Source of the DNA: Thermococci archaeon | Lineage (GTDB): Archaea; Methanobacteriota_B; Thermococci; Thermococcales; Thermococcaceae | Assembly (NCBI GenBank): GCA_003663535.1 | Contig: QMUE01000036.1 | Coordinates: 1-9,451, forward strand | Length of the DNA stretch: 9,451 nt | Direction: 5' to 3' | Shown: one piece after another, positions 1-6,506 of the stretch | Position numbering within the stretch: position 1 is the stretch's first letter | Layout of the letters: each line of letters opens with the position of its first letter | Notes under the pieces: model-generated | What the model was told of the DNA's origin: nothing | Database searches by the model: none | What the model saw: the letters and a program-made list of their open reading frames with translations, nothing else | Translations under genes and position numbers: made by a program

Positions 1-2
1 AA

Positions 3-137
3 GAGGTAAAAGAAAAAGTTGAGACACTTGAAGTGCGTTTGAAGGCCTTAGAAAGGCAAGAGCAGAAACTTAATGAAAAGATTAAGGAACTTACCCAACA
101 GATACAAAGTGCTCTTAGAGGAGGAGTAGCTGGTTAA
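3..137 (+). CDS. pfdB: Prefoldin beta subunit, C-terminal part (5' end outside window)
   Basis: Only the last 44 codons are present, ending in TAA at 135-137. The translated part is one long charged helix with heptad-like spacing (segments VETLEVRLKALERQEQKLNE and KIKELTQQIQ) and a short glycine-rich tail, LRGGVAG. Archaeal prefoldin beta ends in just such a coiled-coil arm. Prefoldin is a cytosolic alpha2-beta4 jellyfish-shaped co-chaperone whose coiled-coil tentacles hold unfolded proteins and pass them to the thermosome. The identification also rests on context: in Thermococcales the prefoldin beta gene is commonly followed by a DUF3194 protein and a DHH phosphoesterase, exactly as here. 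Because only the tail is visible, another coiled-coil protein cannot be fully excluded. Confidence 0.8.
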   Translation, partial: EVKEKVETLEVRLKALERQEQKLNEKIKELTQQIQSALRGGVAG

Positions 138-138
138 A

Positions 139-156
139 TTTCTTTTTTAAATTTTG
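139..156 (+). terminator. T-rich stretch after prefoldin beta, possible weak terminator
   Basis: A T-rich run with only four non-T bases before the final G lies between the prefoldin beta stop and the next start. Archaeal RNA polymerase terminates at oligo-T tracts without needing a hairpin, so some transcripts may end here. The next gene has no visible TATA box and follows within about 30 bases, so read-through is still likely. Confidence 0.3.
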
Positions 157-168
157 TGAGTGGTATAT

Positions 169-477
169 ATGAAGAGAGTTATTCATATAGGCCTTCCGGA
201 ACTGAATGAAGAGGAACTCGTGAGACTCGGAGAACTTGCTCAAGAAACAGCGATAGAGTATATTTTTGCTCATTTAACGAGAAGTGAAGTAAAGGATATT
301 GAGGTAACAACAAAATTAAACCAGGGAGATACTCTCGATTTGGAACTTGAAATTTACTTGGAAGTCCCAATATTCGTGAAAGTGGATGTGGATAATCTAG
401 TTGAAAAGGCTCTTGAAGAGGCATACAAAAAAGTTGAGGAAAGGTTGATAGAAATTGCAGGGAAAAATAAAACTTAA
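169..477 (+). CDS. DUF3194 family protein, function unknown
   Basis: A 102-residue acidic, soluble protein with no signal peptide or membrane segment. The start is placed at ATG 169 rather than the in-frame GTG at 160, because a GTGAG-type element at 156-160 sits a usual distance before the ATG and the shorter form begins MKRVIHIGLPEL. Visible layout: an N-terminal strand (residues 2-8), a helix 13-36, two long beta strands (43-50 and 56-72, the latter rich in alternating Leu/Glu and ending VPIFVKVDVD), then an amphipathic C-terminal helix (74-96). Small archaeal proteins of this kind next to prefoldin beta are classed as DUF3194; no biochemical role is known to me. It follows prefoldin beta by 31 bases and its end overlaps the DHH gene start, so it is probably co-transcribed with both. 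Confidence 0.7.
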   Translation: MKRVIHIGLPELNEEELVRLGELAQETAIEYIFAHLTRSEVKDIEVTTKLNQGDTLDLELEIYLEVPIFVKVDVDNLVEKALEEAYKKVEERLIEIAGKNKT

Positions 478-1435
478 GCGGTTTTTAAATAAAGCAAAGG
501 AGAATAATTATTCTTTTATGCTTTTGTGTCACCACAATGCAGATCCTGATTCATTGGGTAGTGCTATTGCTTTTTCAAGATACTTGACAAGCATGGGACT
601 AAAAAATAGAATTGGGGTTGCTCAGAGTGTTTCTTCTTATGCAAAGAGGCTTCTTCAATTTGCTGAGGTAGAAAAAAATCCAAAAGTTGAGGAGGAGGTG
701 ATAGTAATATTTGACACATCCTCTCTTGAACAACTTGAACCCATTGATCTTCCCGAAGGAAAGATTGTTATAGTTATCGATCACCATGTTGAAAAAGAGA
801 ACCCTATAAAGGCGGATATCAAGATTGTGGATTCATCTAGGACATCTACAGCGGAGATAGTGTGGGATCTTTTTGAATATCTGGGTTTTCGCGATGAAAT
901 GTCTGTGAGAGCTATCTTGGCTGGAATTATCACTGATACTGCGAATTTTAGATACGCCAACGCAAAGACATTTAAAACCGTTTCTGAGATCTTAAAAATG
1001 TTTGAAATACAGATGGGGGAGATATACAATCTTGTAGTTCCGGTTACAGATGAAAATATCGATCAAGCGAAGAGAATGGCAATTTTGAAAGCTTGTCAGA
1101 GAATGGAAATTAAAAAGGTGAAAAGCTATATAATTGCGATTTCAAAGGTTTCTTCTTATGAATCGCTGGCGTGTAAGACTTTTCTCCAGTTGGGGGCCGA
1201 TGTTGCGATTGTGGGGAGTGAAAAGAATGGAGTTAGAATCTCATCTCGTGCAAAAGAGCATTTAATTAAAAAAGGACTTCATTTAGGTAAAATCATGGAA
1301 AAAGTAGGCCCGATTATAGATGGTTCTGGAGGAGGGCATTCTGGAGCAGCCGGAGCAAACGGAAAGAAGAATCTTGATGAGGCCGTTAAGTTTTTAGTGA
1401 AAGAAATCGAAACTTTTCTAAAGAACTTGGGGTGA
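455..1435 (+). CDS. DHH/DHHA1 family phosphoesterase (NrnA/RecJ-like)
   Basis: A 326-residue protein carrying all the hallmarks of the DHH phosphoesterase superfamily. Motif I is HHNADPDSLGSA (residues 26-37), motif II FDTS (86-89), motif III DHH (109-111) and motif IV GIITDTANFR (157-166). The DHHA1 domain follows, with RISSRA (261-266) and a glycine-rich GGGHSGAAGA (292-301). The conserved Asp and His residues bind two divalent metals that cleave phosphodiester bonds. Family members act on nano-RNA, pAp or cyclic dinucleotides, or as single-strand exonucleases. The compact length and the GGGH box fit the NrnA-like/archaeal nanoRNase group better than RecJ/GAN, which is longer. The start is TTG 455 with GGTTGAT at 443-449, overlapping the previous gene by 23 bases, which suggests translational coupling. 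All catalytic residues are present, but the substrate cannot be read from sequence. Confidence 0.9.
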   Translation: MQGKIKLKRFLNKAKENNYSFMLLCHHNADPDSLGSAIAFSRYLTSMGLKNRIGVAQSVSSYAKRLLQFAEVEKNPKVEEEVIVIFDTSSLEQLEPIDLPEGKIVIVIDHHVEKENPIKADIKIVDSSRTSTAEIVWDLFEYLGFRDEMSVRAILAGIITDTANFRYANAKTFKTVSEILKMFEIQMGEIYNLVVPVTDENIDQAKRMAILKACQRMEIKKVKSYIIAISKVSSYESLACKTFLQLGADVAIVGSEKNGVRISSRAKEHLIKKGLHLGKIMEKVGPIIDGSGGGHSGAAGANGKKNLDEAVKFLVKEIETFLKNLG

Positions 1436-1439
1436 TTCA

Positions 1440-1772
1440 ATGAGTAGATGCCCCCTTTGTGGCGAGGTAATTAAATGGGAAGACCTTGTGGAACAAATGC
1501 TAGTATTGAGTAATTTTCAAGAGTTACTTAAAGATAAGGACTCTTTCTTGTCTGTCTTAAACAGTTTTGCATTTAAATGCCCTAAATGTGGTGAGGAATT
1601 CTATGGAAACAATTTAAATCAGAATGAAGCCAGCAAGGTTTTTGAACTCCTTAACGAATTCAATGGTAGTATTGATTATGAGAATAATAAAGTACGACTA
1701 AAGCTTACCAATTTGTTAGCCCTTGATCTAATGCTTGAGGAATGGGATAAGCGAGTTAAGACCAGTCGGTGA
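1440..1772 (+). CDS. Small four-cysteine zinc-binding protein, function unknown
   Basis: A 110-residue protein with two CxxC knuckles: CPLC at residues 4-7 and CPKC at 47-50, each followed by GE. Together they can form one zinc-ribbon-like site with a helical insertion of about 40 residues between the knuckles. The C-terminal half (62-106) is predicted helix-strand-helix without further cysteines. Start ATG 1440 is preceded by GGGGTGA that overlaps the stop of the DHH gene, so the two are coupled. The stop codon of this gene lies inside the ribosome binding site of the next one. I do not recognise a named family. Zinc ribbons of this form in archaea commonly bind nucleic acid or ribosomes, or act as structural domains, but that is only inference here. 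Confidence 0.75.
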   Translation: MSRCPLCGEVIKWEDLVEQMLVLSNFQELLKDKDSFLSVLNSFAFKCPKCGEEFYGNNLNQNEASKVFELLNEFNGSIDYENNKVRLKLTNLLALDLMLEEWDKRVKTSR

Positions 1773-1777
1773 TACTT

Positions 1778-2848
1778 ATGATAGAAGATATATCGGATTT
1801 TGTGGAGAAGGGTGATTTTGGAAGTGCTTTGGATTTGGCTCTGAGAATCAAAGAACCATTTCCACGACTTGAAGCACTTTCATGTATTTATCTCTATGTG
1901 GAAGAAGCTAAATACATGGAGGCGGTTTTAGGGAGAATGCTTGAAACAGTGGATTCTTTAAAGGAGCCCTTGGAAAAAGTTAGGGCCTTGGCATTGATTG
2001 GTTATACTCTTTTGGCCTCAGGAGATAGTAAAGGAGATTACTTCTTTAAAAAAGCTTATCAACTTGTTAAATCTATTGACCCTGCCCTTTGGAGGGCTGA
2101 TGGGTATGGATACTTAGCATATTACCTGGCTCTAAGTGGAAAATACAGTGATGCTTTCTACTATTATAATGTTTCTTATGAGAGTGCGATAAGCTCCTCT
2201 GAACCATATTCCAAAATTCTCTCTTTTCTCTACAGTTTAGCTCAGCGAATTGTTGAGAGTGCAGATAAAATAAGGTCTCCAGACGCTAGGGAGTTCTATG
2301 AGCTTGCAGCAGAAATTTATGAAAATATCAGACGAAATCTTAGTGCACAAGAGCTGAGGAAAAAGGCCTCACTTATAGAAGTTGCAACACGAATGGGTAG
2401 TAAGGTGGTCTCAGATTTTCTTGAGAGAAGGGACTTAGAAAGTGCAGTTTTTGTTATCAAGTACTTGTCAGAGGAAGAAAAAGTTTTAGCGTTGCTGGAA
2501 GTAGCATATTGGCTTGTTCTTCATGATAAAAAAGGTTTGGGGAATAGTTTAGTAGAAGAGGCATTCAGAATGGTTGCCGAAAGAAAACTCCAGCCTGATG
2601 ATGAGTCCCTTAAGGATATTGCGTTTAAATTCCTGAAAATAGGCCAGATTAAAGATGCCTTAACTATAGCAGCCATAATAACTAACAAGGAGATCGCTTC
2701 TCAGGTATTTGCTAGAGTTGCCTTGGCTTATGCTAGGAAAGGGGATAAACTCAAAGCTGTTACTGTGGCCGAGGCAATCTCTAACGAAAGCGTTAAGAAA
2801 GAGGTTCTAAAAGCGATTGAGGGTGATGAGGATGTGGGACACCAGTAA
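1778..2848 (+). CDS. All-helical (TPR/HEAT-like) repeat protein, function unknown
   Basis: A 356-residue soluble protein. ATG 1778 is chosen over GTG 1769 because GGTGAT (1768-1773) makes a good ribosome binding site four bases before it. The whole protein reads as paired amphipathic helices with short turns. Recurring units have the form 'GD/x..SALDLA..I......R..AL..IA.YL', for example residues 12-40, 64-98, 108-136, 216-248 and 288-346; the last contains [19 protein letters not shown]. This is the pattern of TPR-like or related alpha-solenoid scaffolds, which usually bind partner proteins. No catalytic motif, signal peptide or membrane segment was seen. Its 3' end overlaps the start of the tRNA-binding protein by 17 bases, so a functional link with that protein is plausible but unproven. 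Confidence 0.75.
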   Translation: MIEDISDFVEKGDFGSALDLALRIKEPFPRLEALSCIYLYVEEAKYMEAVLGRMLETVDSLKEPLEKVRALALIGYTLLASGDSKGDYFFKKAYQLVKSIDPALWRADGYGYLAYYLALSGKYSDAFYYYNVSYESAISSSEPYSKILSFLYSLAQRIVESADKIRSPDAREFYELAAEIYENIRRNLSAQELRKKASLIEVATRMGSKVVSDFLERRDLESAVFVIKYLSEEEKVLALLEVAYWLVLHDKKGLGNSLVEEAFRMVAERKLQPDDESLKDIAFKFLKIGQIKDALTIAAIITNKEIASQVFARVALAYARKGDKLKAVTVAEAISNESVKKEVLKAIEGDEDVGHQ

Positions 2849-3557
2849 GGACTATCGTTTGTTTGTTGCAGAAAAAGCGGTAGAGCTTTTCCTAAAGACA
2901 ATTGAAGGAGCAAAATTCAAAGGTAAATGGGATAAGAAAAGAGCTGTGCAACTTGCCAAGGAGATGATTCCTGAACTTCAGGCTCTGCGCTATTCTTATT
3001 TGGAGCCTTCGGAGCTCATTGAAACTCCTCAAATGAAAGACCTCAAAGAGAAGGTTGAAGGAATAATTGAGGCACTTGGTGGGGAAGAGTGGTATGTTAA
3101 GTTTTTAGAATTGGCTGATAGACATGAAAGGGAGAAACTTGAAGAATCCATTGCAAAAGTTAGATTTTTCTTGAATACGATAATGAATTTGGACAAAAGA
3201 TTGGCCCTTGGAAAGATAAATGACCCAGTAATTGGTGTTGATATAAAAGTTGGGGAGGTTATGAGTGCTGGCAAGCATCCAAATGCAGATAAACTCCTTG
3301 TGTGCAATGTGAATATAGGAGATAGGGCTGTCACAGTAGTTACAAATGATTTGAGTGTAAAAGAGGGCCATAGAGTTGCTGTTGCAGTACTTCCACCTGT
3401 GAACTTCAGAGGGATAACTAGTGAGGGAATGTTTCTTGGAGCTGGTGAGGGAGTTTTGAAGGATGTTAATGGAGATATTGGGGGTCTCCCGAAGGGGATT
3501 CCTTTGGATGCTTTGAAGGAAGCCAGAAATCTGGTGGAGGCATTTTTGAAGGAGTGA
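2832..3557 (+). CDS. tRNA-binding OB-fold protein (EMAP-II / MetRS-beta-like)
   Basis: A 241-residue protein in two parts. Residues 1-125 are all-helical and unfamiliar. Residues 136-241 look like a tRNA-binding domain of the EMAP-II/Arc1p/Trbp111/MetRS-beta class: [21 protein letters not shown] with the HPNADKL box at 149-155, [19 protein letters not shown] in the middle, and the GITSEGMFL box at 194-202. Such OB folds bind the outer corner of tRNA without strong sequence specificity and often act as cofactors of aminoacyl-tRNA synthetases. Three in-frame starts exist (TTG 2817, ATG 2826, ATG 2832). ATG 2832 is preferred because GGTGA at 2822-2826 lies five bases upstream. There is no synthetase catalytic core, so this is a stand-alone tRNA-binding factor. 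It closes the left operon and is followed by an RNA ligase. Confidence 0.85.
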   Translation: MWDTSKDYRLFVAEKAVELFLKTIEGAKFKGKWDKKRAVQLAKEMIPELQALRYSYLEPSELIETPQMKDLKEKVEGIIEALGGEEWYVKFLELADRHEREKLEESIAKVRFFLNTIMNLDKRLALGKINDPVIGVDIKVGEVMSAGKHPNADKLLVCNVNIGDRAVTVVTNDLSVKEGHRVAVAVLPPVNFRGITSEGMFLGAGEGVLKDVNGDIGGLPKGIPLDALKEARNLVEAFLKE

Positions 3558-3577
3558 CTTTATTTTCACTTTTTGAA
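3558..3577 (+). terminator. T-rich terminator candidate at the end of the left operon
   Basis: Directly after the tRNA-binding gene there are three T runs (TT, TTTT, TTTTT) within about 18 bases. Archaeal termination needs only such oligo-T tracts. A new promoter follows about 70 bases later, which fits an operon boundary here. Confidence 0.4.
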
Positions 3578-3611
3578 ATGGCCATTTTGGGGAGATTGGT
3601 TTTGAAATTTG

Positions 3612-3631
3612 TTGATTACTAGAGAAATCAA
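3612..3631. promoter_or_regulatory. Perfect inverted repeat TTGATT-N8-AATCAA upstream of the RNA ligase promoter
   Basis: TTGATT at 3612-3617 and AATCAA at 3626-3631 are exact reverse complements separated by eight bases. With a four-base bulge the pairing extends to GAAATT/AATTTC at 3604-3609 and 3630-3635. The dyad ends just before the putative BRE, a position where archaeal activators or repressors bind. Short AT-rich dyads also arise by chance. Confidence 0.3.
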
Positions 3632-3634
3632 TTT

Positions 3635-3652
3635 CACAAAAACTATAAATTA
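3635..3652 (+). promoter_or_regulatory. BRE/TATA promoter of the RNA ligase gene
   Basis: CACAAAAA (3635-3642, BRE-like) runs into CTATAAATTA (3643-3652, TATA box). An archaeal start site about 25 bases downstream of the TATA centre would fall near 3672, about 12 bases before ATG 3684. That gives the short leader usual in Thermococcales. Confidence 0.55.
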
Positions 3653-3683
3653 TACGAAAGAGTATTATTTATTGGTGCTACAA

Positions 3684-4826
3684 ATGGTGAGTTCATATTT
3701 TAAGAGCCTTCTTCTTGGTCTCGGAATCAACAAAGAGCGAATTGAAATACTTGAGGGAAAAGGGGGGATACTTGAAGATGAATTTGAAGGCATTAGGTAT
3801 CTCAGGTTTAAGGATTCGGTAGCCAACCTAAGAAGAGGGACGGTGGTTTTTGATTTTCATAATATTATACTTGGATTCCCCCATATAAAGAGGGTGGTAC
3901 AGCTGGAAAATGGTATAAAAAGAGTATTTAAAAGAAAACCTTTTTATGTTGAGGAAAAAGTGGATGGGTATAATGTCAGGGTTGCTCAAATTGAGGGGAG
4001 AGTGTTTGCCTTTACTAGAGGTGGGTTTATATGCCCATTCACTACAGAACGAATTGAAGACTTCGTTAACATGGAATTCTTTAAAGATTACCCCAATTTG
4101 GTGCTTTGTGGAGAAATGGCAGGTCCAGAAAGTCCTTATCTCGTTGAGGGTCCACCATACGTAAAGGAAGATATTAAGTTCTTTCTTTTTGATATTCAAG
4201 AAAAGAGGACCGGAAGGTCCCTTCCTGTAAAAGACAGGCTAAAAATAGCAGAAGAGTATGGAATTCCAAGTGTTGAGATTTTTGGCATTTATGATATTTC
4301 TAAAATAAATGGCCTTAGAGAGCTTATAGAAAATCTTAGGGAGCAACGAAGAGAAGGAATTGTGATGAAAAGTTTTGACATGAAGAGGATAATAAAGTAT
4401 GTCACACCTTATGCGAATATAAACGATATCCGCATAGGTGCTAGAGTCTTTTTTGAGCTTCCTCATGGGTATTTTATGCAAAGGATTAAGCGGCTAGGAT
4501 TCTATTTATCAGAGAAAAAAATTAGAGATGCAGAGTTTGAGAAGTACGCCACTGCTCTTGGAAAGGCTCTTTTAGAACCCTTTGTTGAAAGTATATGGGA
4601 TGTAAGTGGTGGTGAAGAGATAGCAGAGGTCTTTACAGTTAGGGTAAAGCACATAGAAACAGCATATAAAATGGTCTCTCATTTTGAACGCCTGGGATTA
4701 AAAATCCATATTGAAGAAATTGAAGAAATGCCTAATGGCTATTGGAGAATAAGTTTCAAGCGAGTTTATCCAGAAGCAACAAGGGAAATTCGGGAGCTAT
4801 GGAATGGTCATGCATTCGTGGATTAA
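3684..4826 (+). CDS. Archaeal ATP-dependent RNA ligase (Pab1020/MthRnl type, Rnl3 family)
   Basis: A 380-residue protein with the nucleotidyltransferase motifs of RNA ligases in order. Motif I is EKVDGYNVR (residues 91-99), with Lys92 as the expected AMP-accepting lysine. Then come FTRGG (110-114), motif III LCGEMAGPESPY (141-152), motif IIIa FFLFDIQE (166-173), motif IV REGIVMKS (223-230) and motif V IIKYVTPYA (236-244). A helical C-terminal region (about 250-380) follows, as in the homodimeric archaeal Pab1020/MTH1221 group. These enzymes adenylylate 5'-phosphate RNA ends and join them to 3'-OH ends, favouring circularisation; reported partners include box C/D sRNAs and tRNA-related RNAs. 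ATG 3684 is used because the promoter lies at 3635-3652. An in-frame TTG at 3609 would place the TATA box inside the gene. The preceding GGTG at 3674-3677 is a modest ribosome binding site. Confidence 0.92.
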   Translation: MVSSYFKSLLLGLGINKERIEILEGKGGILEDEFEGIRYLRFKDSVANLRRGTVVFDFHNIILGFPHIKRVVQLENGIKRVFKRKPFYVEEKVDGYNVRVAQIEGRVFAFTRGGFICPFTTERIEDFVNMEFFKDYPNLVLCGEMAGPESPYLVEGPPYVKEDIKFFLFDIQEKRTGRSLPVKDRLKIAEEYGIPSVEIFGIYDISKINGLRELIENLREQRREGIVMKSFDMKRIIKYVTPYANINDIRIGARVFFELPHGYFMQRIKRLGFYLSEKKIRDAEFEKYATALGKALLEPFVESIWDVSGGEEIAEVFTVRVKHIETAYKMVSHFERLGLKIHIEEIEEMPNGYWRISFKRVYPEATREIRELWNGHAFVD

Positions 4827-4833
4827 TCTTCCT

Positions 4834-4848
4834 TAAACTTTTTATATT
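4834..4848 (+). promoter_or_regulatory. BRE/TATA promoter of the DUF4443-PUA-ribL unit
   Basis: TAAACTT (4834-4840) followed by TTTATATT (4841-4848) gives a BRE/TATA arrangement. Transcription would start near 4868-4870, leaving a leader of about 12 bases that contains GGGGTGA (4870-4876) before ATG 4881. Confidence 0.55.
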
Positions 4849-4880
4849 TCCGTACTGCATTCCAAAGTAGGGGTGAAAGA

Positions 4881-5480
4881 ATGGACTGGAAAAGAGGTGC
4901 ATATCCAGAGTTTGAAATAGAAGATGTTCTTGTCACACTCTTTTTGCTAAAGACTCCGAAAGGTCGTAAGCAGATTTCTGAGGAATTAAATCTTGGGGAA
5001 GGCACTATTAGGACCCTTCTAAAGAAATTGGCTGCTTTAAATTTGATTAAATCTCAACAAAAGGGTCATTCCTTAAGTGAAAAAGGTGTTAAGGTTGTGG
5101 AGGCAATTTTAGGCCTCTTTTCAGAGCCCGTAGAGGTCTGTTCAATAGAAGATTTCCTGACATATGCCATCATTGTGAAAGACCCCCCCAAATTTAAAAG
5201 TATAGAGCTAAGGGATGAAGCCATTAGGTTCTTCGCAAGAGGGGCGATGATTCTCTGTTACCTTAATGGGAAAGTTATATTCCCTGAGGATAACAGGCCT
5301 CTTAAAGAAACACTTCCTGAAATCGCTGAGGATTTAGAGAAACTACCTCTTGAAGATGGGGACCTTATCATTATAACTTGGGCAGAAAATCGCATTGATG
5401 CAGTTAAAAGTGCTATTCATGTAGCATTGGTTTTGAAAGGAGACCAAATACCAGTCGAAATTAGGAAATTAGGGAAGTAG
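4881..5480 (+). CDS. Winged-helix DUF4443 protein, putative transcriptional regulator
   Basis: A 199-residue protein. Residues about 12-75 form a winged helix-turn-helix: helix (EDVLVTLFLLKT), helix with KQISEELNLGE, recognition helix GTIRTLLKKLAALNLI (41-56) and a wing around KSQQKGHSLSEKG. The rest (about 85-195) matches what I know as DUF4443: RDEAIRFFARGAMILCYLNG (111-130), FPEDNRP (134-140) and GDLIIITWAENRIDAVKSA (160-178). This half is likely a ligand-sensing or dimerisation domain. It is the first gene of a unit ending in FAD synthetase and starts with a strong GGTGA site. First place and its own promoter would suit autoregulation. The ligand and targets are not known to me; a link to flavin metabolism is only inference from position. 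Confidence 0.8.
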   Translation: MDWKRGAYPEFEIEDVLVTLFLLKTPKGRKQISEELNLGEGTIRTLLKKLAALNLIKSQQKGHSLSEKGVKVVEAILGLFSEPVEVCSIEDFLTYAIIVKDPPKFKSIELRDEAIRFFARGAMILCYLNGKVIFPEDNRPLKETLPEIAEDLEKLPLEDGDLIIITWAENRIDAVKSAIHVALVLKGDQIPVEIRKLGK

Positions 5481-5498
5481 AAGTTCAAGGTGTTCACA

Positions 5499-6011
5499 AT
5501 GAAGATAAAACACCCTTTGAGTAAAAAAGAGGTTAGACGGATAATAAAGGATATGGAGAGAATCTTTGGGAAAGAAGTGGCAGAAAAGCTGATATCTAAG
5601 AATGATCAGGTTCTAATAGGCGAATTTGATAAAAAAACCCAAATACTCTTTGTTAATAAAAAGCCTCGTTTTATAAAACGAGAAGATTTGATTTTTCCGC
5701 TAGTCATAGCTCTTTATGAAATCTCTAATCTAGAGGATTTGAGAACTTGGAAACGTAGAGTAGTGGTGGATCAAGGAGCAGTACCTTACATCTTAAATGG
5801 GGCGGATGTAATGGCTCCAGGGATAGTGGATGTAGACGAAGAAATTAAAGAAGGAGATTTTGTTTTTATTGTTGAAGAGGAATATGGTAGGCCATTGGCA
5901 ATTGGAATAGCTTTATTAGATGGAAAGACTATGAAAGAAAAGAAAAAAGGAAAAGCAGTGAAAGTGATACACCATGCAAAAGATAAAATTTGGGAGTTGA
6001 CGATATTATGA
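5499..6011 (+). CDS. PUA-domain RNA-binding protein (DUF1947/MCT-1-like)
   Basis: A 170-residue protein. ATG 5499 is chosen over GTG 5490 because AAGGTG (5487-5492) then serves as the ribosome binding site. Residues 1-80 form an alpha/beta N-terminal domain ([20 protein letters not shown], then [19 protein letters not shown]). The C-terminal PUA domain spans about 87-165, with the signature [20 protein letters not shown] (89-108) and [20 protein letters not shown] (121-140). The N-domain plus PUA order and the length match the archaeal homologues of MCT-1/Tma20 and eIF2D. In eukaryotes those proteins work with DENR on post-termination 40S subunits and initiation; the archaeal protein is probably a ribosome- or tRNA-associated factor. 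Its TGA stop overlaps the ATG of ribL (ATGA), so the two are translationally coupled. Confidence 0.88.
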   Translation: MKIKHPLSKKEVRRIIKDMERIFGKEVAEKLISKNDQVLIGEFDKKTQILFVNKKPRFIKREDLIFPLVIALYEISNLEDLRTWKRRVVVDQGAVPYILNGADVMAPGIVDVDEEIKEGDFVFIVEEEYGRPLAIGIALLDGKTMKEKKKGKAVKVIHHAKDKIWELTIL

Positions 6012-6454
6012 GTGAGAAAAAGAAAATTAGAGTAGTTACAGGAGGGGTTTTTGATATATTACATGTAGGGCATATCCATTTTCTGAAACAAGCAAAAGAG
6101 CTTGGAGATGAGCTCATAGTAATAGTGGCCCATGATAAAACCGTTGAGGAAAGAAAAGGAAGGAGGCCTATAAACTCTATGTATGAGCGTGCAGAAGTTT
6201 TAAAAGCTCTTAAAATGGTGGATGAGGTTGTCATTGGAGAACCAAATTGTATAAGTTTTGAGATTGTTAAAAAGCTAAATCCAGACATCATTGCTTTAGG
6301 GCCAGATCAAAATTTTGATGTAAGTGCTCTTAAGGAAGAACTTAAGAAAAACGGTATTAATGCTGAAGTTATAAGAATTCCATATGCATATAAAAGAGAC
6401 ATTGCTAAAACTAGTAAAATAATTCAAAAAATAGTAGAAATATTTTGTGAATGA
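6008..6454 (+). CDS. ribL: FAD synthetase (archaeal RibL, cytidylyltransferase-like)
   Basis: A 148-residue nucleotidyltransferase of the Rossmann-like HIGH superfamily. The first motif is [15 protein letters not shown] (residues 12-26) with the HVGH box at 19-22. The second is the TSKII box at 135-139, equivalent to ISSTxI. Between them lie [17 protein letters not shown] (52-68) and [10 protein letters not shown] (94-103). This matches archaeal RibL (MJ1179 type), which transfers AMP from ATP to FMN to make FAD; related glycerol-3-phosphate cytidylyltransferases are the main alternative. Archaeal RibL is known for redox-sensitive C-terminal cysteines. Here Cys81 and the penultimate Cys147 are present. 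ATG 6008 overlaps the stop of the PUA gene in an ATGA junction, making this the last gene of the unit. Confidence 0.9.
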   Translation: MSEKKKIRVVTGGVFDILHVGHIHFLKQAKELGDELIVIVAHDKTVEERKGRRPINSMYERAEVLKALKMVDEVVIGEPNCISFEIVKKLNPDIIALGPDQNFDVSALKEELKKNGINAEVIRIPYAYKRDIAKTSKIIQKIVEIFCE

Positions 6455-6506
6455 TTTTAGCCAATCTGATTTTACCAAACTTAAGTGATTATAAAGAAAT
6501 AAAGAT
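6455..6506. terminator. Convergent intergenic terminator region between ribL and ftsZ
   Basis: The two opposing units end here, 52 bases apart. The + strand has TTTT runs just after the ribL stop (6455-6458 and 6471-6473). Read on the - strand, the stretch 6505 to 6486 is T-rich (ATCTTTATTTCTTTATAATC), a good oligo-T terminator for ftsZ. An eight-base palindrome ACTTAAGT occurs at 6479-6486 and again at 6510-6517, overlapping the end of ftsZ. Confidence 0.45.

Noticed and set aside
2817..2831. TTG 2817 and ATG 2826 as starts of the tRNA-binding protein
   Set aside because: The GGTGA at 2822-2826 overlaps or follows these codons and is correctly spaced only for ATG 2832.
3105..3569. A 154-residue open frame on the - strand across the tRNA-binding gene
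   Set aside because: It is antisense to a gene with clear domain motifs, its translation has no recognisable domain and an odd composition, and no promoter or ribosome binding site supports it.
3609..3683. A 25-residue N-terminal extension of the RNA ligase from TTG 3609
   Set aside because: The extension would contain the TATA box and the dyad and has no good ribosome binding site; ATG 3684 gives a 380-residue protein of the expected family length.
3558..3683. Possible box C/D guide RNA in the spacers at 3558-3683 and 8596-8726
   Set aside because: No RUGAUGA C box paired with a CUGA D box at proper spacing was found on either strand by eye.
5929..6291. A 120-residue open frame on the - strand across ribL
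   Set aside because: Its Ser/Phe/Leu-rich translation is the mirror of a Lys/Glu-rich gene, and ribL carries the catalytic motifs on the other strand.
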